The notes under the pieces were generated by a model. That model saw only the letters and a program-made list of their open reading frames with translations, did not search any database and had not been told where the DNA came from. A stretch of 64,000 nt of DNA from Arenibacter arenosicollis. Lineage in GTDB: Bacteria > Bacteroidota > Bacteroidia > Flavobacteriales > Flavobacteriaceae. How positions within the stretch are numbered: the first letter of the stretch is position 1; each line of letters opens with the position of its first letter. The translations under genes were made by a program, and so were the position numbers. The stretch is from the NCBI RefSeq assembly GCF_014397245.1, contig NZ_JACLHY010000012.1:1-64000 (forward strand), given 5' to 3'. This document shows, one piece after another, positions 36,161 through 45,029 of this stretch.

Positions 36161-36208
36161 AACCCATTCCAACAAATTGAAGTTTTGCGAAGAATGGGTT
36201 TTTATTTT
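36161..36208 (+). terminator. rho-independent terminator after the DinB gene
   Basis: AACCCATTC (36161-36169) pairs exactly with GAATGGGTT (36192-36200), followed by a T-rich run. The 22-base loop is long but acceptable for this phylum. Confidence 0.7.
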
Positions 36209-36249
36209 TGCCTTGAAATACTATTTTAGCATAATTTTTAGAACTTACA

Positions 36250-36579
36250 ATGGACTTAAAAGATCAATTAAAGAATCTATTTCCGGATCACACGCCATCG
36301 GAAGACGACCAAAAAAAGAGTATTGAAAATGATATTTGGTTACAGGAGGCCCCCATCATTTGCAAGTATGAAAAAAGGAAGGGAAAGCCCATTACCATTT
36401 TAGAGGGGTACACCGGAGCTGATGAGGATTTTAAAAAATTAGCCAAAGAGCTGAAAACCAAGCTTAGTGTAGGCGGGAGCTTTAAAGACGATTCTATTAT
36501 AATACAAGGGGATTATAGAGATAAAATAATGAAAATATTACAGGAAAAAGGATTTAAGGTAAAACGCGTTGGAGGTTAG
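36250..36579 (+). CDS. SUI1/eIF1-like translation factor (YciH family)
   Basis: 109 residues. The SUI1 fold is visible in the second half: KPITILEGYTGADEDFKKLA, LKTKLSVGGSFKDDSIIIQG and KIMKILQEKGFKVKRVGG, including the conserved GCxVGG-like TKLSVGGS loop. It resembles bacterial YciH, which binds the 30S subunit and influences start-codon selection. The N-terminal 35 residues are acidic and specific. Spaced 73 bases before the DUF1835 gene, so weak linkage at most. Confidence 0.9.
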   Translation: MDLKDQLKNLFPDHTPSEDDQKKSIENDIWLQEAPIICKYEKRKGKPITILEGYTGADEDFKKLAKELKTKLSVGGSFKDDSIIIQGDYRDKIMKILQEKGFKVKRVGG

Positions 36580-36652
36580 ATTTTTGTTAATTATTTTTTG
36601 ATTTTAAGATAAAACACTACATTTATTAGCCACAACCTAAACCACCACTACA

Positions 36653-37585
36653 ATGAGTTCCCAATTACACATTACGAACGGCGACATGTTCACCGGAAAA
36701 TTAAGAACCCTGAAATTGGACGGGGAAATTATTACATGGCGCGAAATGCTGTGCGAAGGTAAGACGGAAACTAATGTGGGGAGCGAATCATTCTGGAAAA
36801 CGAGGTTTGAGTTTTTAAACAAAAACTATAAAGTATCCAAGTCTTGGTTCATTGATAAGACTTTAAAAGAATACCGTACCTTATGTAATCACAAGAAGGA
36901 AGACAGTATAGTCCTATGGTTCGATTACGATTTATTTGATCAAATAAATATGTTGGCCGTAATAAGTTGGCTAAAGACACATAGACCTTATGCCGAAATT
37001 TCCTTGGTATCCGGTAATGAGGACGAAAATTTGGATAATTTGTTCGGACTTGGGGAATTGGCGGATGAACAACTTCACAAGTTTTACACCAATCGTACTC
37101 TTTTAACGCAAGACGATATAGAATATGCCGATTATGTTTGGCAATTGTATTGTAGTGATAACCCTATTAGATTGGAAAATCTAAAAGACTTTGACAGTTT
37201 TCAATTTTCCCACCTTTCCGGGGCTATAGAAGCCCATTTATTTAGATTTCCAACTATTAGAAATGGCCTCAATGAAGTAGAAAATAATATTTTGCGATTG
37301 GCCCGTAGCGCCAAGCCTAAAACCAAACTGGAATTATTGAATACGGTTTTAAAAAATCAAGGCCGTTACGGTTTTGGCGACACCCAATACGAGCGTGTTA
37401 TAACCAAATTAAGGCCACTCTTCACTAATTTCAGCCCCGTAAAACTTTCTAAAAAAGGTATGGAAATTTTGGATGGTAAAACCAGCTATTATTCCTGTAT
37501 CCAAGAAAATGATGCCTATTTGGGCGGTGCATTAAAATATAATTTTCTATATAACTCTGAAACGGACCGCATTCTAAAATTATAA
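36653..37585 (+). CDS. DUF1835 domain-containing protein
   Basis: 310 residues, cytosolic. The N-terminus SSQLHITNGDMFTGKLRTL matches the start of DUF1835 (HIxNGDxxxxxL), with a middle DSIVLWFDYDLFDQINML stretch typical of the same family. A second helical region (about 170-300) contains winged-helix-like sequence KAKPKTKLELLNTVLKNQGR. DUF1835 proteins have no assigned function. The stop is one base before the nucleoside phosphorylase start, so the two genes are co-transcribed. Confidence 0.85.
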   Translation: MSSQLHITNGDMFTGKLRTLKLDGEIITWREMLCEGKTETNVGSESFWKTRFEFLNKNYKVSKSWFIDKTLKEYRTLCNHKKEDSIVLWFDYDLFDQINMLAVISWLKTHRPYAEISLVSGNEDENLDNLFGLGELADEQLHKFYTNRTLLTQDDIEYADYVWQLYCSDNPIRLENLKDFDSFQFSHLSGAIEAHLFRFPTIRNGLNEVENNILRLARSAKPKTKLELLNTVLKNQGRYGFGDTQYERVITKLRPLFTNFSPVKLSKKGMEILDGKTSYYSCIQENDAYLGGALKYNFLYNSETDRILKL

Positions 37586-37586
37586 A

Positions 37587-38468
37587 ATGAAATTTGGTTC
37601 TTCAGAGCTAATCCTTAACGCAGACAAAAGCGTATACCACCTTAATATATTACCCCAGGACCTAGCAGATACCGTAATCACTGTTGGCGACCCCGATAGG
37701 GTAAAGCTCGTTTCCCAATATTTTGATAAGATCGACTTAAAAAAAGGAAAGCGCGAATTCCTTACCCATACCGGATGGATAAACAATAAACGTATTACCG
37801 TAATTTCAACTGGAGTTGGCACTGACAATATAGATATTGTGCTAAATGAGCTGGATGCCTTGGCAAACATAGATTTTGAAACGAGGACTATAAAAAAGGT
37901 CAAGAGGCAATTGGATATTATCCGAATCGGCACTTCTGGGGCCATACAACCAGATATTCCCGTAGATTCCTTTCTGATGAGCGAATACGCTATTGGCCTG
38001 GACGGTCTACTGCATTTTTACGACAGCTTACATATTCAACACCCACAGATACAGCAAGCATTTTTAAAGCATACCAATTGGCTTAAGGATAAATCCACAC
38101 CTTATGTGGTTACCTATGGCAAATCACTGGCTCAAAGATTTATGTCGGACAAAATCCAACTGGGATTTACTGCTACAAATGTTGGCTTCTATGGCCCCCA
38201 AGGACGTATTTTACGCCTAAAATTGGAAGATGAAAATATGAACGCCAAATTGGCCAGCTTTAATTATGATGACAAGCGCATCACCAATTTGGAAATGGAA
38301 ACCTCAGGAATTTATGGTTTGGCAAAACTATTGGGGCATCGGGCTGTATCCCTGAACTGTATTGTTGCAAACAGGCCCAATGGTAAGTTTTCTACTAGAC
38401 CGGATTTGGCAATGGACGAATTAATTAAGTTTACCATGACCAAAATAGCAGAAGAATTTATCGATTAA
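37587..38468 (+). CDS. nucleoside phosphorylase (uridine phosphorylase-like)
   Basis: 293 residues. PNP/UDP phosphorylase fold motifs: TVITVGDPDRVKLVSQYFDK (phosphate-binding Gly/Arg), VISTGVGTDNIDIVLNELDA, IRIGTSGAIQPDIPVDSFLM (the serine/threonine phosphate loop) and TNLEMETSGIYGLAKLLG (ribose-binding Glu-Met-Glu). It cleaves a nucleoside with phosphate into base and ribose-1-phosphate in nucleotide salvage, in the cytosol. Uridine is the likely substrate but purine specificity is not excluded. Probably in an operon with the DUF1835 gene. Confidence 0.92.
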   Translation: MKFGSSELILNADKSVYHLNILPQDLADTVITVGDPDRVKLVSQYFDKIDLKKGKREFLTHTGWINNKRITVISTGVGTDNIDIVLNELDALANIDFETRTIKKVKRQLDIIRIGTSGAIQPDIPVDSFLMSEYAIGLDGLLHFYDSLHIQHPQIQQAFLKHTNWLKDKSTPYVVTYGKSLAQRFMSDKIQLGFTATNVGFYGPQGRILRLKLEDENMNAKLASFNYDDKRITNLEMETSGIYGLAKLLGHRAVSLNCIVANRPNGKFSTRPDLAMDELIKFTMTKIAEEFID

Positions 38469-38560
38469 TATTTATTAAATTATTGATTAAAAAAGTTTTA
38501 CCATGTACAATCTACGATAAAAGTTAAACTGTTAATTGGTGAATAACACCTGGAGATAAG

Positions 38561-39433
38561 TTGACAAACTATATAAAAAAAGTTGATTTGAAAAATGTAA
38601 ATATTATTGGTGTTCCCGAACACTTTAATTTTCCTTGGCAGCTGGCAATCGAAGAAGGAGCTTTCGAAGCTAGGGGCATAAACTTGCAATGGAAAGATAT
38701 TCCAGAAGGCACCGGTAAAATGGCACAATTGTTAATGGACAATGAAACCGATCTGGCCATTATCCTGACCGAAGGGATTGTAAAAAGTATTACTGAGGGC
38801 AATCCTTCGAAAATAGTACAGGAATATATAGCTACTCCCCTTTTATGGGGAATCCACGTGGCTGAAAAAAGTGGCTACAGCACACTAAAAGATTTAAAAA
38901 ATAAGACCGCAGCCATAAGTAGATATGGCAGTGGCAGTCATTTAATGGCTTACGTAAATGCCCAAAAGCAGGGATGGGCTACTAAAGATCTGAAATTTGA
39001 GGTAATTAATAATCTGGATGGTGCGGTGGCTTCTTTAACAGAAGGTAAGTCGGATTATTTTATGTGGGAAAGATTCACCACAAAACCGTTGGTGGACCAA
39101 GGCATATTTAGAAGAATTACAGACTGTCCTACCCCATGGCCTTGTTTTGTAATTGCCGCAACGGACCAGTTTTTGGCAGAAAACCCTGGTACCTTGGCTC
39201 ATATTCTGGAGATAATTAATGTATACACTTCCGATTTTAAACGAATACCCAGTATAGATCGTACTTTGGCCAATACCTATAACCAGCAGTTGGAGGATAT
39301 TCAACATTGGTTATCGTTAACGGAATGGGGACAAAAGAATATTGGTAAGCACAATTTGGAATTGGTACAAAACACCTTAAAGGACTTAAAACTTATTGAA
39401 AGGATAGTTCCTAGTTCAGAGATAATTTATTAG
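38561..39433 (+). CDS. NMT1/THI5-like substrate-binding protein without signal peptide
   Basis: 290 residues. The start is TTG 38561; it has GGAG at 38552-38555, six bases upstream, unusual evidence of a Shine-Dalgarno in this genome. The periplasmic-binding-protein type II fold is suggested by FNFPWQLAIEEGAFEARGIN, TDLAIILTEGIVKSITEG and TLKDLKNKTAAISRYGSGSH (NMT1/THI5 domain). There is no signal peptide or lipobox, and no ABC permease or ATPase nearby, so it may act in the cytosol, as THI5-type proteins do. Ligand unknown. Confidence 0.8.
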   Translation: MTNYIKKVDLKNVNIIGVPEHFNFPWQLAIEEGAFEARGINLQWKDIPEGTGKMAQLLMDNETDLAIILTEGIVKSITEGNPSKIVQEYIATPLLWGIHVAEKSGYSTLKDLKNKTAAISRYGSGSHLMAYVNAQKQGWATKDLKFEVINNLDGAVASLTEGKSDYFMWERFTTKPLVDQGIFRRITDCPTPWPCFVIAATDQFLAENPGTLAHILEIINVYTSDFKRIPSIDRTLANTYNQQLEDIQHWLSLTEWGQKNIGKHNLELVQNTLKDLKLIERIVPSSEIIY

Positions 39434-39483
39434 AAAAATTTAAGTGCACCCAGTAATATATTGATTTACATCCCAGCTAACCT

Positions 39484-39900
39484 CTAGTCGTAAAAATAGG
39501 ACTGAATTATGCTTCTAAAGTTAATATCGGATAAAGGTTTGTGTAGGCACTCTTTGACTTGGGGATTGGACAAGGCCTTATAAGTTACTTCTTCACATCC
39601 ATTTGCAGTTAATACGGCTATAACTATCTTTTCTTTTTCTTCTTGTCTAAAAAGGATATTAAAAGCCTCCAAAAATTGCCATCCATCCATTACTGGCATT
39701 TCAATATCCAGTATCAACAGAAAACTTCCCGGATCTATATCATTAATATTTTTCTCTATGAAATCTAAAGCTCTATGTCCGTCCGTAACAGTATCTATTT
39801 CTAGATCTGGAATTAGTTTTTTTAAAAAAAGTTTATTTAGCATATTGGTCGTTCCGTCGTCATCAACCAATAACACCCATTTTAATCTAGTAGAATTCAT
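39484..39900 (-). CDS. stand-alone response regulator receiver protein
   Basis: 138 residues from the ATG at 39900 (an ATG at 39924 would add eight residues). Receiver domain only: acidic pocket LLVDDDGTTNML, phospho-Asp in FLLILDIEMPVMDGWQFLEA, Thr in AVLTANGCEE and Lys in CLHKPLSDI. No output domain follows, so it may act by protein-protein contact in a phosphorelay, similar to the single-domain regulators common in Bacteroidota. No kinase gene is adjacent. Confidence 0.9.
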   Translation of the reverse strand: MNSTRLKWVLLVDDDGTTNMLNKLFLKKLIPDLEIDTVTDGHRALDFIEKNINDIDPGSFLLILDIEMPVMDGWQFLEAFNILFRQEEKEKIVIAVLTANGCEEVTYKALSNPQVKECLHKPLSDINFRSIIQSYFYD

Positions 39901-40124
39901 TAACTTATTAATCTTTAAAATCAAATGTGCTTTTTTAAATTATGTTAAATAGATCTAACAAAAAATACAAATATAGATTTAGTTAATAGTACATTAACAC
40001 TTTTGGATAAAAAAATCATATAAATATTCTTTCGTTACCTCGTAATTAGAAAAGACGTTTTGAAGCACCTTGGCTCCCTTTCAACCGATTGGATTATTTC
40101 AAAACCAATTTTACAAAACGCGCA

Positions 40125-40790
40125 TTACCAGTTAATTGGTTGTTTTTCATTTTCCATTAATATTCTATTCGTTTTACTAAAATGCTTGTTGCCAAACCAA
40201 TATCCCCTATTGGCACTTAAAGGGGACGGATGTCCGGAAGTTAAAATATAATGCTTTTTGGCATCGATCAACTTTGCCTTCTTCTTAGCAAAACCGCCCC
40301 ATAACAAAAATATTAAGCCCTCTTTTTCTTCCGATAATTTTTGAATAACGGTATCCGTAAAGGTTTCCCATCCTTTGTTCTGGTGACTACCAGCTTCATG
40401 CGCCCTCACCGTCAGAGTAGCATTCAGCAACAAAACCCCTTGGTCTGCCCAACGTTCCAGATTTCCACTCTTAGGATATGGGGTTCCCACATCCATTTCT
40501 ATTTCCTTAAAAATATTAATCAGGGAAGGCGGATGTGTTACACCCTCATTTACGGAAAAACAAAGTCCATTTGCCTGTCCGGGGCCGTGATAGGGATCCT
40601 GTCCTATTATTACCACCTTGGCATCCATCAAATGACAATGGTCAAATGCGGCAAAAATATCGCTCTCCTTTGGAAAACAGGTCCGATCAATATACTCTTG
40701 TTCAATAAAACTGGTCAGGGATTTAAAATAAGGCATATTAAATTCCTTGGACATAAGACTGTACCAACTATCATGTAATTTAAATGTCAC
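40125..40790 (-). CDS. ung: uracil-DNA glycosylase, family 1
   Basis: 221 residues, normal Ung size. Active-site water-activating motif GQDPYHGPGQANGLCFSV (about 62-79), LLLNATLTVRAHEAGSHQNK, and the DNA-intercalating loop LTSGHPSPLSANRGYWFGNK near the C-terminus are all intact. It removes uracil from DNA as the first step of base excision repair. Single gene, convergent with none of its neighbours; no other repair genes in the window. Confidence 0.96.
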   Translation of the reverse strand: MTFKLHDSWYSLMSKEFNMPYFKSLTSFIEQEYIDRTCFPKESDIFAAFDHCHLMDAKVVIIGQDPYHGPGQANGLCFSVNEGVTHPPSLINIFKEIEMDVGTPYPKSGNLERWADQGVLLLNATLTVRAHEAGSHQNKGWETFTDTVIQKLSEEKEGLIFLLWGGFAKKKAKLIDAKKHYILTSGHPSPLSANRGYWFGNKHFSKTNRILMENEKQPINW

Positions 40791-41023
40791 TTATTATGTT
40801 ATTTTAAGGATTAACACTTATTACATTCTCGAATTAATTAGCACCTATATAGTCCCTTATCACAAGGAATAACATCAAAAATAGGTAAAAATGAAGACAT
40901 TTATTTATAAATAGCAGTAAATTAGAAAATTAGCATAGTCGCTGATCTTGATTATCTTAGGTATCAAAATGAAAGAATTAATGAAACTGTAAATAAACCT
41001 TTTACAATTTTTATAGTCAAATA

Positions 41024-41587
41024 ATGGAACTTAAGTCCAAAATGTTGATTGCAGAAGAAACTCTTGTAATACAATTAAAGCATAAAGACCATCAGGCGAA
41101 GGCTTTTGAGGTGTTGGTGAACACCTACAAGGAACGTCTGTATTGGCATATTAGAAGAATTGTTTTAAACCATGAGGATACGGATGATGTACTGCAAAAT
41201 ACTTTTATAAAGGTGTTCCGCAATATAGATGGCTTTAAAGGTGACAGCAAATTATATTCTTGGATGTATAGGATAGCAACTAATGAAGCCCTGACATTTT
41301 TAAAATCCAAATCGCAAAAACTTAAGGTGAGTAATGAGAAGTTAGTAAATAAGGCGGTTGAAGATTTACGGGCGGACGTTTATTTTGAAGGCGATGAGTT
41401 TCACCATAAATTACAAATGGCGATCGCAACCCTTCCTGAAAAACAAAAATTAGTCTTTAATATGAAATATTTTCAGGAATTGAAGTACGAGGAGATTTCA
41501 GAGATATTGGAGACCAGCGTAGGTGGGTTAAAAGCCTCCTATCATTTGGCTTCAAAAAAGATTGAAGCTTTTTTAAAAGAAAACTAA
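41024..41587 (+). CDS. RNA polymerase sigma factor, ECF type
   Basis: 187 residues. Sigma-70 region 2 is visible as AFEVLVNTYKERLYWHIRRI then EDTDDVLQNTFIKVFRN and KLYSWMYRIATNEALTFLKS; region 4 as ATLPEKQKLVFNMKYFQELK then EEISEILETSVGGLKASYH. There is no region 1.1 or 3, so it is an extracytoplasmic-function sigma factor. It is followed 33 bases later by a membrane protein resembling an anti-sigma factor and a periplasmic protein, an arrangement that suggests envelope-stress control. Confidence 0.94.
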   Translation: MELKSKMLIAEETLVIQLKHKDHQAKAFEVLVNTYKERLYWHIRRIVLNHEDTDDVLQNTFIKVFRNIDGFKGDSKLYSWMYRIATNEALTFLKSKSQKLKVSNEKLVNKAVEDLRADVYFEGDEFHHKLQMAIATLPEKQKLVFNMKYFQELKYEEISEILETSVGGLKASYHLASKKIEAFLKEN

Positions 41588-41620
41588 ACCTTTTATATTG
41601 TTCAAGGTCAAACTATTGAA

Positions 41621-42139
41621 ATGAATAAAATAGATAAAAATAACAGCTTTAAAGTACCGGATGGTTATTTCGATACCCTATCTGCCAATATTATGGACAA
41701 GATTTCCAAGGAGGAAACCACTATGTCTCCAAAGGAAGGTTTTAAAGTACCTGAAGGTTATTTTGATAATCTAAACACCCAAATTTTACAAAAACTGGAA
41801 AACTCACCGGTGGAGACAAAAGTAATCCCCCTCAAGTCCTATAAAAAACACTTTTATGCAGTTGCCTCCGTTGCGGCAGTATTACTGCTTTTCGTTGTAA
41901 TTCAATTCAATAGTAATACAACACTGTCATATTCGGATTTGGCCAATTCCGATATTGAGCAATATTTCGAATTTAATGACCTGGAGCTTTCCTCCTACGA
42001 TTTGGCGGAAATACTTCCTATAAATGACATGGACCTCAACGATATCCTGGAAAACAGACTGGATAATGATAATATCATAGATTACCTAGACACCCATATT
42101 GAAGATTTTGAAGATTTAAATTTGCACAATGATGATTAA
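41621..42139 (+). CDS. probable anti-sigma factor with repeated VPxGYF motif
   Basis: 172 residues. Two near-identical cytoplasmic motifs, FKVPDGYFDTL (10-20) and FKVPEGYFDNL (41-51), precede one transmembrane segment (about 78-96, FYAVASVAAVLLLFVVIQF) and an acidic extracytoplasmic tail rich in Asp and Glu. Position directly after an ECF sigma gene makes an anti-sigma role likely. It lacks a recognisable zinc anti-sigma (ZAS) motif, so the inhibitor fold is not established. The stop overlaps the start of the next gene by 11 bases. Confidence 0.78.
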   Translation: MNKIDKNNSFKVPDGYFDTLSANIMDKISKEETTMSPKEGFKVPEGYFDNLNTQILQKLENSPVETKVIPLKSYKKHFYAVASVAAVLLLFVVIQFNSNTTLSYSDLANSDIEQYFEFNDLELSSYDLAEILPINDMDLNDILENRLDNDNIIDYLDTHIEDFEDLNLHNDD

Positions 42140-42581
42140 AAAAATAAAAATACTTGCCCCTCTCCTATTCCTTGCGGCTACCTTATCTCTAAGCTCCCAA
42201 GAAAAACAGGATTGGGAAAAAATAAAATCCCTGAAAGTAGCTTTCATTACAGAAAGACTGGAGCTTACTCCTAAAGAAGCCCAAAGTTTTTGGCCCATAT
42301 ATAATGAACATCAATCTAAAAAGGAGGGGTTTTTCAGAGAAGAGCGCTTTGAAATAGGTACCGAAATAAAAAATTTGGATGCCCTTTCGGACGCCAAGGC
42401 CAGCGAACTTCTTAGCCGTATGCTGAAGTTGGAGGAAGAAAAACACAAGGCGGAAAAATCCTATATCGAAAAAATATCCAAGACCATTTCGGCAAAAAAG
42501 ACCATTTTATTGATGCGTACAGAAGAGGATTTCAAACGTCAATTAATAAAACAATATAGACAGAGAAGAGGTAGTAAATAG
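42129..42581 (+). CDS. periplasmic helical protein of the ECF operon (CpxP/Spy-like in context)
   Basis: 150 residues (ATG 42129 or 42132). A signal peptide (KILAPLLFLAATLSLSSQ) is followed by a long all-helical charged region: FITERLELTPKEAQSFWPIY resembles the LTxxQ-like stretch of periplasmic sensors such as Spy and CpxP, and ASELLSRMLKLEEEKHKAEK continues it. It overlaps the putative anti-sigma gene by 11 bases, so the three genes are one unit. By position it could sense envelope state or act as chaperone. Sequence similarity to Spy is only general. Confidence 0.78.
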   Translation: MMIKKIKILAPLLFLAATLSLSSQEKQDWEKIKSLKVAFITERLELTPKEAQSFWPIYNEHQSKKEGFFREERFEIGTEIKNLDALSDAKASELLSRMLKLEEEKHKAEKSYIEKISKTISAKKTILLMRTEEDFKRQLIKQYRQRRGSK

Positions 42582-42638
42582 AAACTGCTTTTTCTAAGGT
42601 TTTAGTATATAGAAAATTAACAACAGCCCTTCTGTAGT

Positions 42639-43670
42639 CTAATGAAAAATTAGTTTTGCAATTCTATTTTTCCCTGCTGCATATGCAATAGAATCGTTTA
42701 GGAATCTCAAGGTATAAAAAGACTCATCCGAAAGTTGTTTCCAGGTCTCTCCGGCATCATGGGAATGAGCAATACCATTAAATCCTATGGCTATAAGGGA
42801 TTTACCCTCTGAATTTGGTACAAATTGAACACAGCTTCTAAAGTCAGGTAATTTTCCATTGGCAATCAGCTTCCAGGTTTTACCGCCATCCGTGGTAATT
42901 GCCTTATTGGCATCATCTATTTCGGGCTTGGTATAGTCTCCACCAAATACAACACCTAAATTTTCGTCATAAAAATCAATGGAGTAAATACCTTGTGTGG
43001 GTTCTGAACTTTCTATTGGGGTTTTTATCACGGTCCAAGTAAACCCCTTGTCCTCAGAGTAATACACATTTCCGTTGGTAGTAACTATCCATGCCTTATT
43101 GCCAAGCACCTTAATATTGGTGTTACTAGCGGCAAAAGCTCCTTCTCCCGATTCCGATTTGGGCAAGGAAGAACAAGGTAGTTTATTCCATGTATTACCG
43201 CCATCCCTGCTAATGATTACTGAAAGACACCCATTCATACTATCTCCTATGGCAATCCCCTCCTGATTGTTCCAAAAGGCCATAGCATCATAGAATACAT
43301 TGTCGTCCTCTTCTTTATAAACCAGTTCCATATCTCCGCTATCGCCAGTCTTATACAATAAGGCCGGATTTCCCACCGAAAGCATAAAAAAATCTGCTGC
43401 ATTTTGTGCTACAGCCCGAAATTCAGGTAGAATGCTATCATATTTTTGGGTATTGACCCGTACTTTATTGGTCTTAAGGTCTACCAATCCAAAAGCGCCC
43501 TTATTGGCCGCGAACGCCATATTGCCACCATCCATAATTTGAATAGCCCTAAAACTCAATGAATCCGTATAAATGGTCTCCACTTCCACAGTAGTGAACT
43601 TGCTCGTTTCTTCCTTTTCGGAACATGAGCTTAAAATAAAGAGTATAAGAATCACCAAATAATTTCGCAT
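42639..43670 (-). CDS. YCF48-related BNR-repeat lipoprotein
   Basis: 343 residues from the ATG at 43670 (an ATG at 43688 is also in frame). The signal peptide ends in lipobox ILSSCSEKEE. The mature part is a beta-propeller made of BNR/Asp-box repeats: SRDGGNTWNKLPCSS, SEDKGFTWTVIKTP, TTDGGKTWKLIANG and SHDAGETWKQLSDE, each S/T-x-D-G-G-x-T-W. Such proteins are commonly called oxidoreductase or YCF48-like (photosystem assembly HCF136 relatives), but here only the fold is safe. Exported; ligand unknown. Confidence 0.88.
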   Translation of the reverse strand: MRNYLVILILFILSSCSEKEETSKFTTVEVETIYTDSLSFRAIQIMDGGNMAFAANKGAFGLVDLKTNKVRVNTQKYDSILPEFRAVAQNAADFFMLSVGNPALLYKTGDSGDMELVYKEEDDNVFYDAMAFWNNQEGIAIGDSMNGCLSVIISRDGGNTWNKLPCSSLPKSESGEGAFAASNTNIKVLGNKAWIVTTNGNVYYSEDKGFTWTVIKTPIESSEPTQGIYSIDFYDENLGVVFGGDYTKPEIDDANKAITTDGGKTWKLIANGKLPDFRSCVQFVPNSEGKSLIAIGFNGIAHSHDAGETWKQLSDESFYTLRFLNDSIAYAAGKNRIAKLIFH

Positions 43671-43715
43671 GGTTATAATTTTCATCAAAAATAATAGGAA
43701 TAGGTTCTAATACAA

Positions 43716-43723
43716 TACCTTTG
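43716..43723 (+). promoter_or_regulatory. candidate -7 element for the RsmB-like gene
   Basis: TACCTTTG matches TAnnTTTG exactly and lies 18 bases before the ATG at 43742, implying a very short leader. No clear -33 TTG is seen at the right distance. Confidence 0.42.
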
Positions 43724-43741
43724 CAATCTTAATTTTTTAAA

Positions 43742-44959
43742 ATGCGATTACATAGAAATCTAGTGTTTGCGGTTGTTGATGCGTTAAATTTTATATTTAA
43801 TGAAGGTGAATACGCAGATAAGGTAGTAGAAAAAGTATTAAAATACGACAAGCGATGGGGTGCCCGGGATAGAGGATTTATTGCAGAAACCACTTATGAA
43901 ATGGTACGCTGGAAGCGATTATATGCTGAGATAGCTGAAGTAAAAGCACCGTATAGCAGGCCCAACCTATTCAGAATGTTTGCCGTTTGGGCCGTTCTTA
44001 AGGGAATTAAACTACCTGATTGGAAACAGTTGGAACCTACCCCGGAAAGAAGGATAAAAGGAAAATTTGATGAACTATCCAAAATACGAAAATACAAGGA
44101 ATCTGTTCCCGATTGGATGGACGAGCTTTGTTCCAAATCATTGGGCGAAGCACTATGGACCAAAGAAATTCATGCCCTAAATGAACAGGCAGAAGTGATT
44201 CTTAGGACAAATACCTTAAAAACAACCAAGGATAATTTAAGTAGTGCCCTCCATGAAGCCGGAGTGGAAACAGAGTCCATAAAAGGGTATCCTGATGCTT
44301 TACGTCTAAAGGAGCGCTCAAATGTATTTATAACCGAGGCCTTTAAGAATGGCTGGTTCGAGGTACAGGATGCCTCTTCCCAATTGGTAGCGCCATATTT
44401 GGACGTTAAGCCGGGTCAACGTGTGGTAGACACCTGTGCCGGAGCTGGAGGAAAAACCTTGCATTTAGCAGCACTCATGGAAAATAAAGGCCAGCTGATC
44501 GCCTTGGACATCTATGGAAACAAACTAAAAGAACTTAAGCGAAGAGCCAAACGAGATGGTGCCCATAACGTGGAAACAAGAACCATAGAATCCACCAAAG
44601 TCATTAAAAAGTTATACGACTCCGCAGATAGGGTACTAATAGATGCCCCATGTACCGGATTAGGGGTCCTAAAAAGAAACCCGGATGCCAAATGGAAACT
44701 TCAGCCTGATTTTTTAGATAAAATCATGGTAACCCAACAACAAATCCTCCAGGACTACAGTCGCATTGTGAAACCTGGCGGCAAGTTGGTGTATGCCACC
44801 TGTTCCATATTACCACAGGAAAATATACAGCAAGTAAAGAAATTCCTAAGTACTGAAGCTGGTAAAGATTTCAATTTGATCAAGGATGACAATATTTATG
44901 CATGCAAAACTGGTTTTGACGGATTTTACATGGCATTGCTGGAGAAAAACCCAGCTTAG
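43742..44959 (+). CDS. RsmB/NOP family RNA cytosine-C5 methyltransferase
   Basis: 405 residues. An N-terminal NusB-like RNA-binding region (RWGARDRGFIAETTYEMVRW) precedes a Rossmann methyltransferase with SAM motif VVDTCAGAGGKTLHLAALM (about 232-250), catalytic motif DAPCTGLGVLKRNPDAKW (general Cys) and YATCSILPQENIQQV (nucleophile Cys). These two cysteines mark m5C methyltransferases such as RsmB, which modifies 16S rRNA C967. The exact RNA target is assumed from the family. Followed by a strong bidirectional terminator. Confidence 0.92.
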   Translation: MRLHRNLVFAVVDALNFIFNEGEYADKVVEKVLKYDKRWGARDRGFIAETTYEMVRWKRLYAEIAEVKAPYSRPNLFRMFAVWAVLKGIKLPDWKQLEPTPERRIKGKFDELSKIRKYKESVPDWMDELCSKSLGEALWTKEIHALNEQAEVILRTNTLKTTKDNLSSALHEAGVETESIKGYPDALRLKERSNVFITEAFKNGWFEVQDASSQLVAPYLDVKPGQRVVDTCAGAGGKTLHLAALMENKGQLIALDIYGNKLKELKRRAKRDGAHNVETRTIESTKVIKKLYDSADRVLIDAPCTGLGVLKRNPDAKWKLQPDFLDKIMVTQQQILQDYSRIVKPGGKLVYATCSILPQENIQQVKKFLSTEAGKDFNLIKDDNIYACKTGFDGFYMALLEKNPA

Positions 44960-44979
44960 TAGTTAAATTTATACGCAAA

Positions 44980-45017
44980 AAAAAGAGGCTGCCAATTGGA
45001 ATTGGCAGCCTCTTTTT
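44980..45017. terminator. bidirectional rho-independent terminator
   Basis: AAAAGAGGCTGCCAAT pairs exactly with ATTGGCAGCCTCTTTT around TGGA, with T/A runs at both sides. It lies between the RsmB-like gene and the convergent His-rich gene. Confidence 0.92.
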
Positions 45018-45029
45018 ACATTTTAAAAC

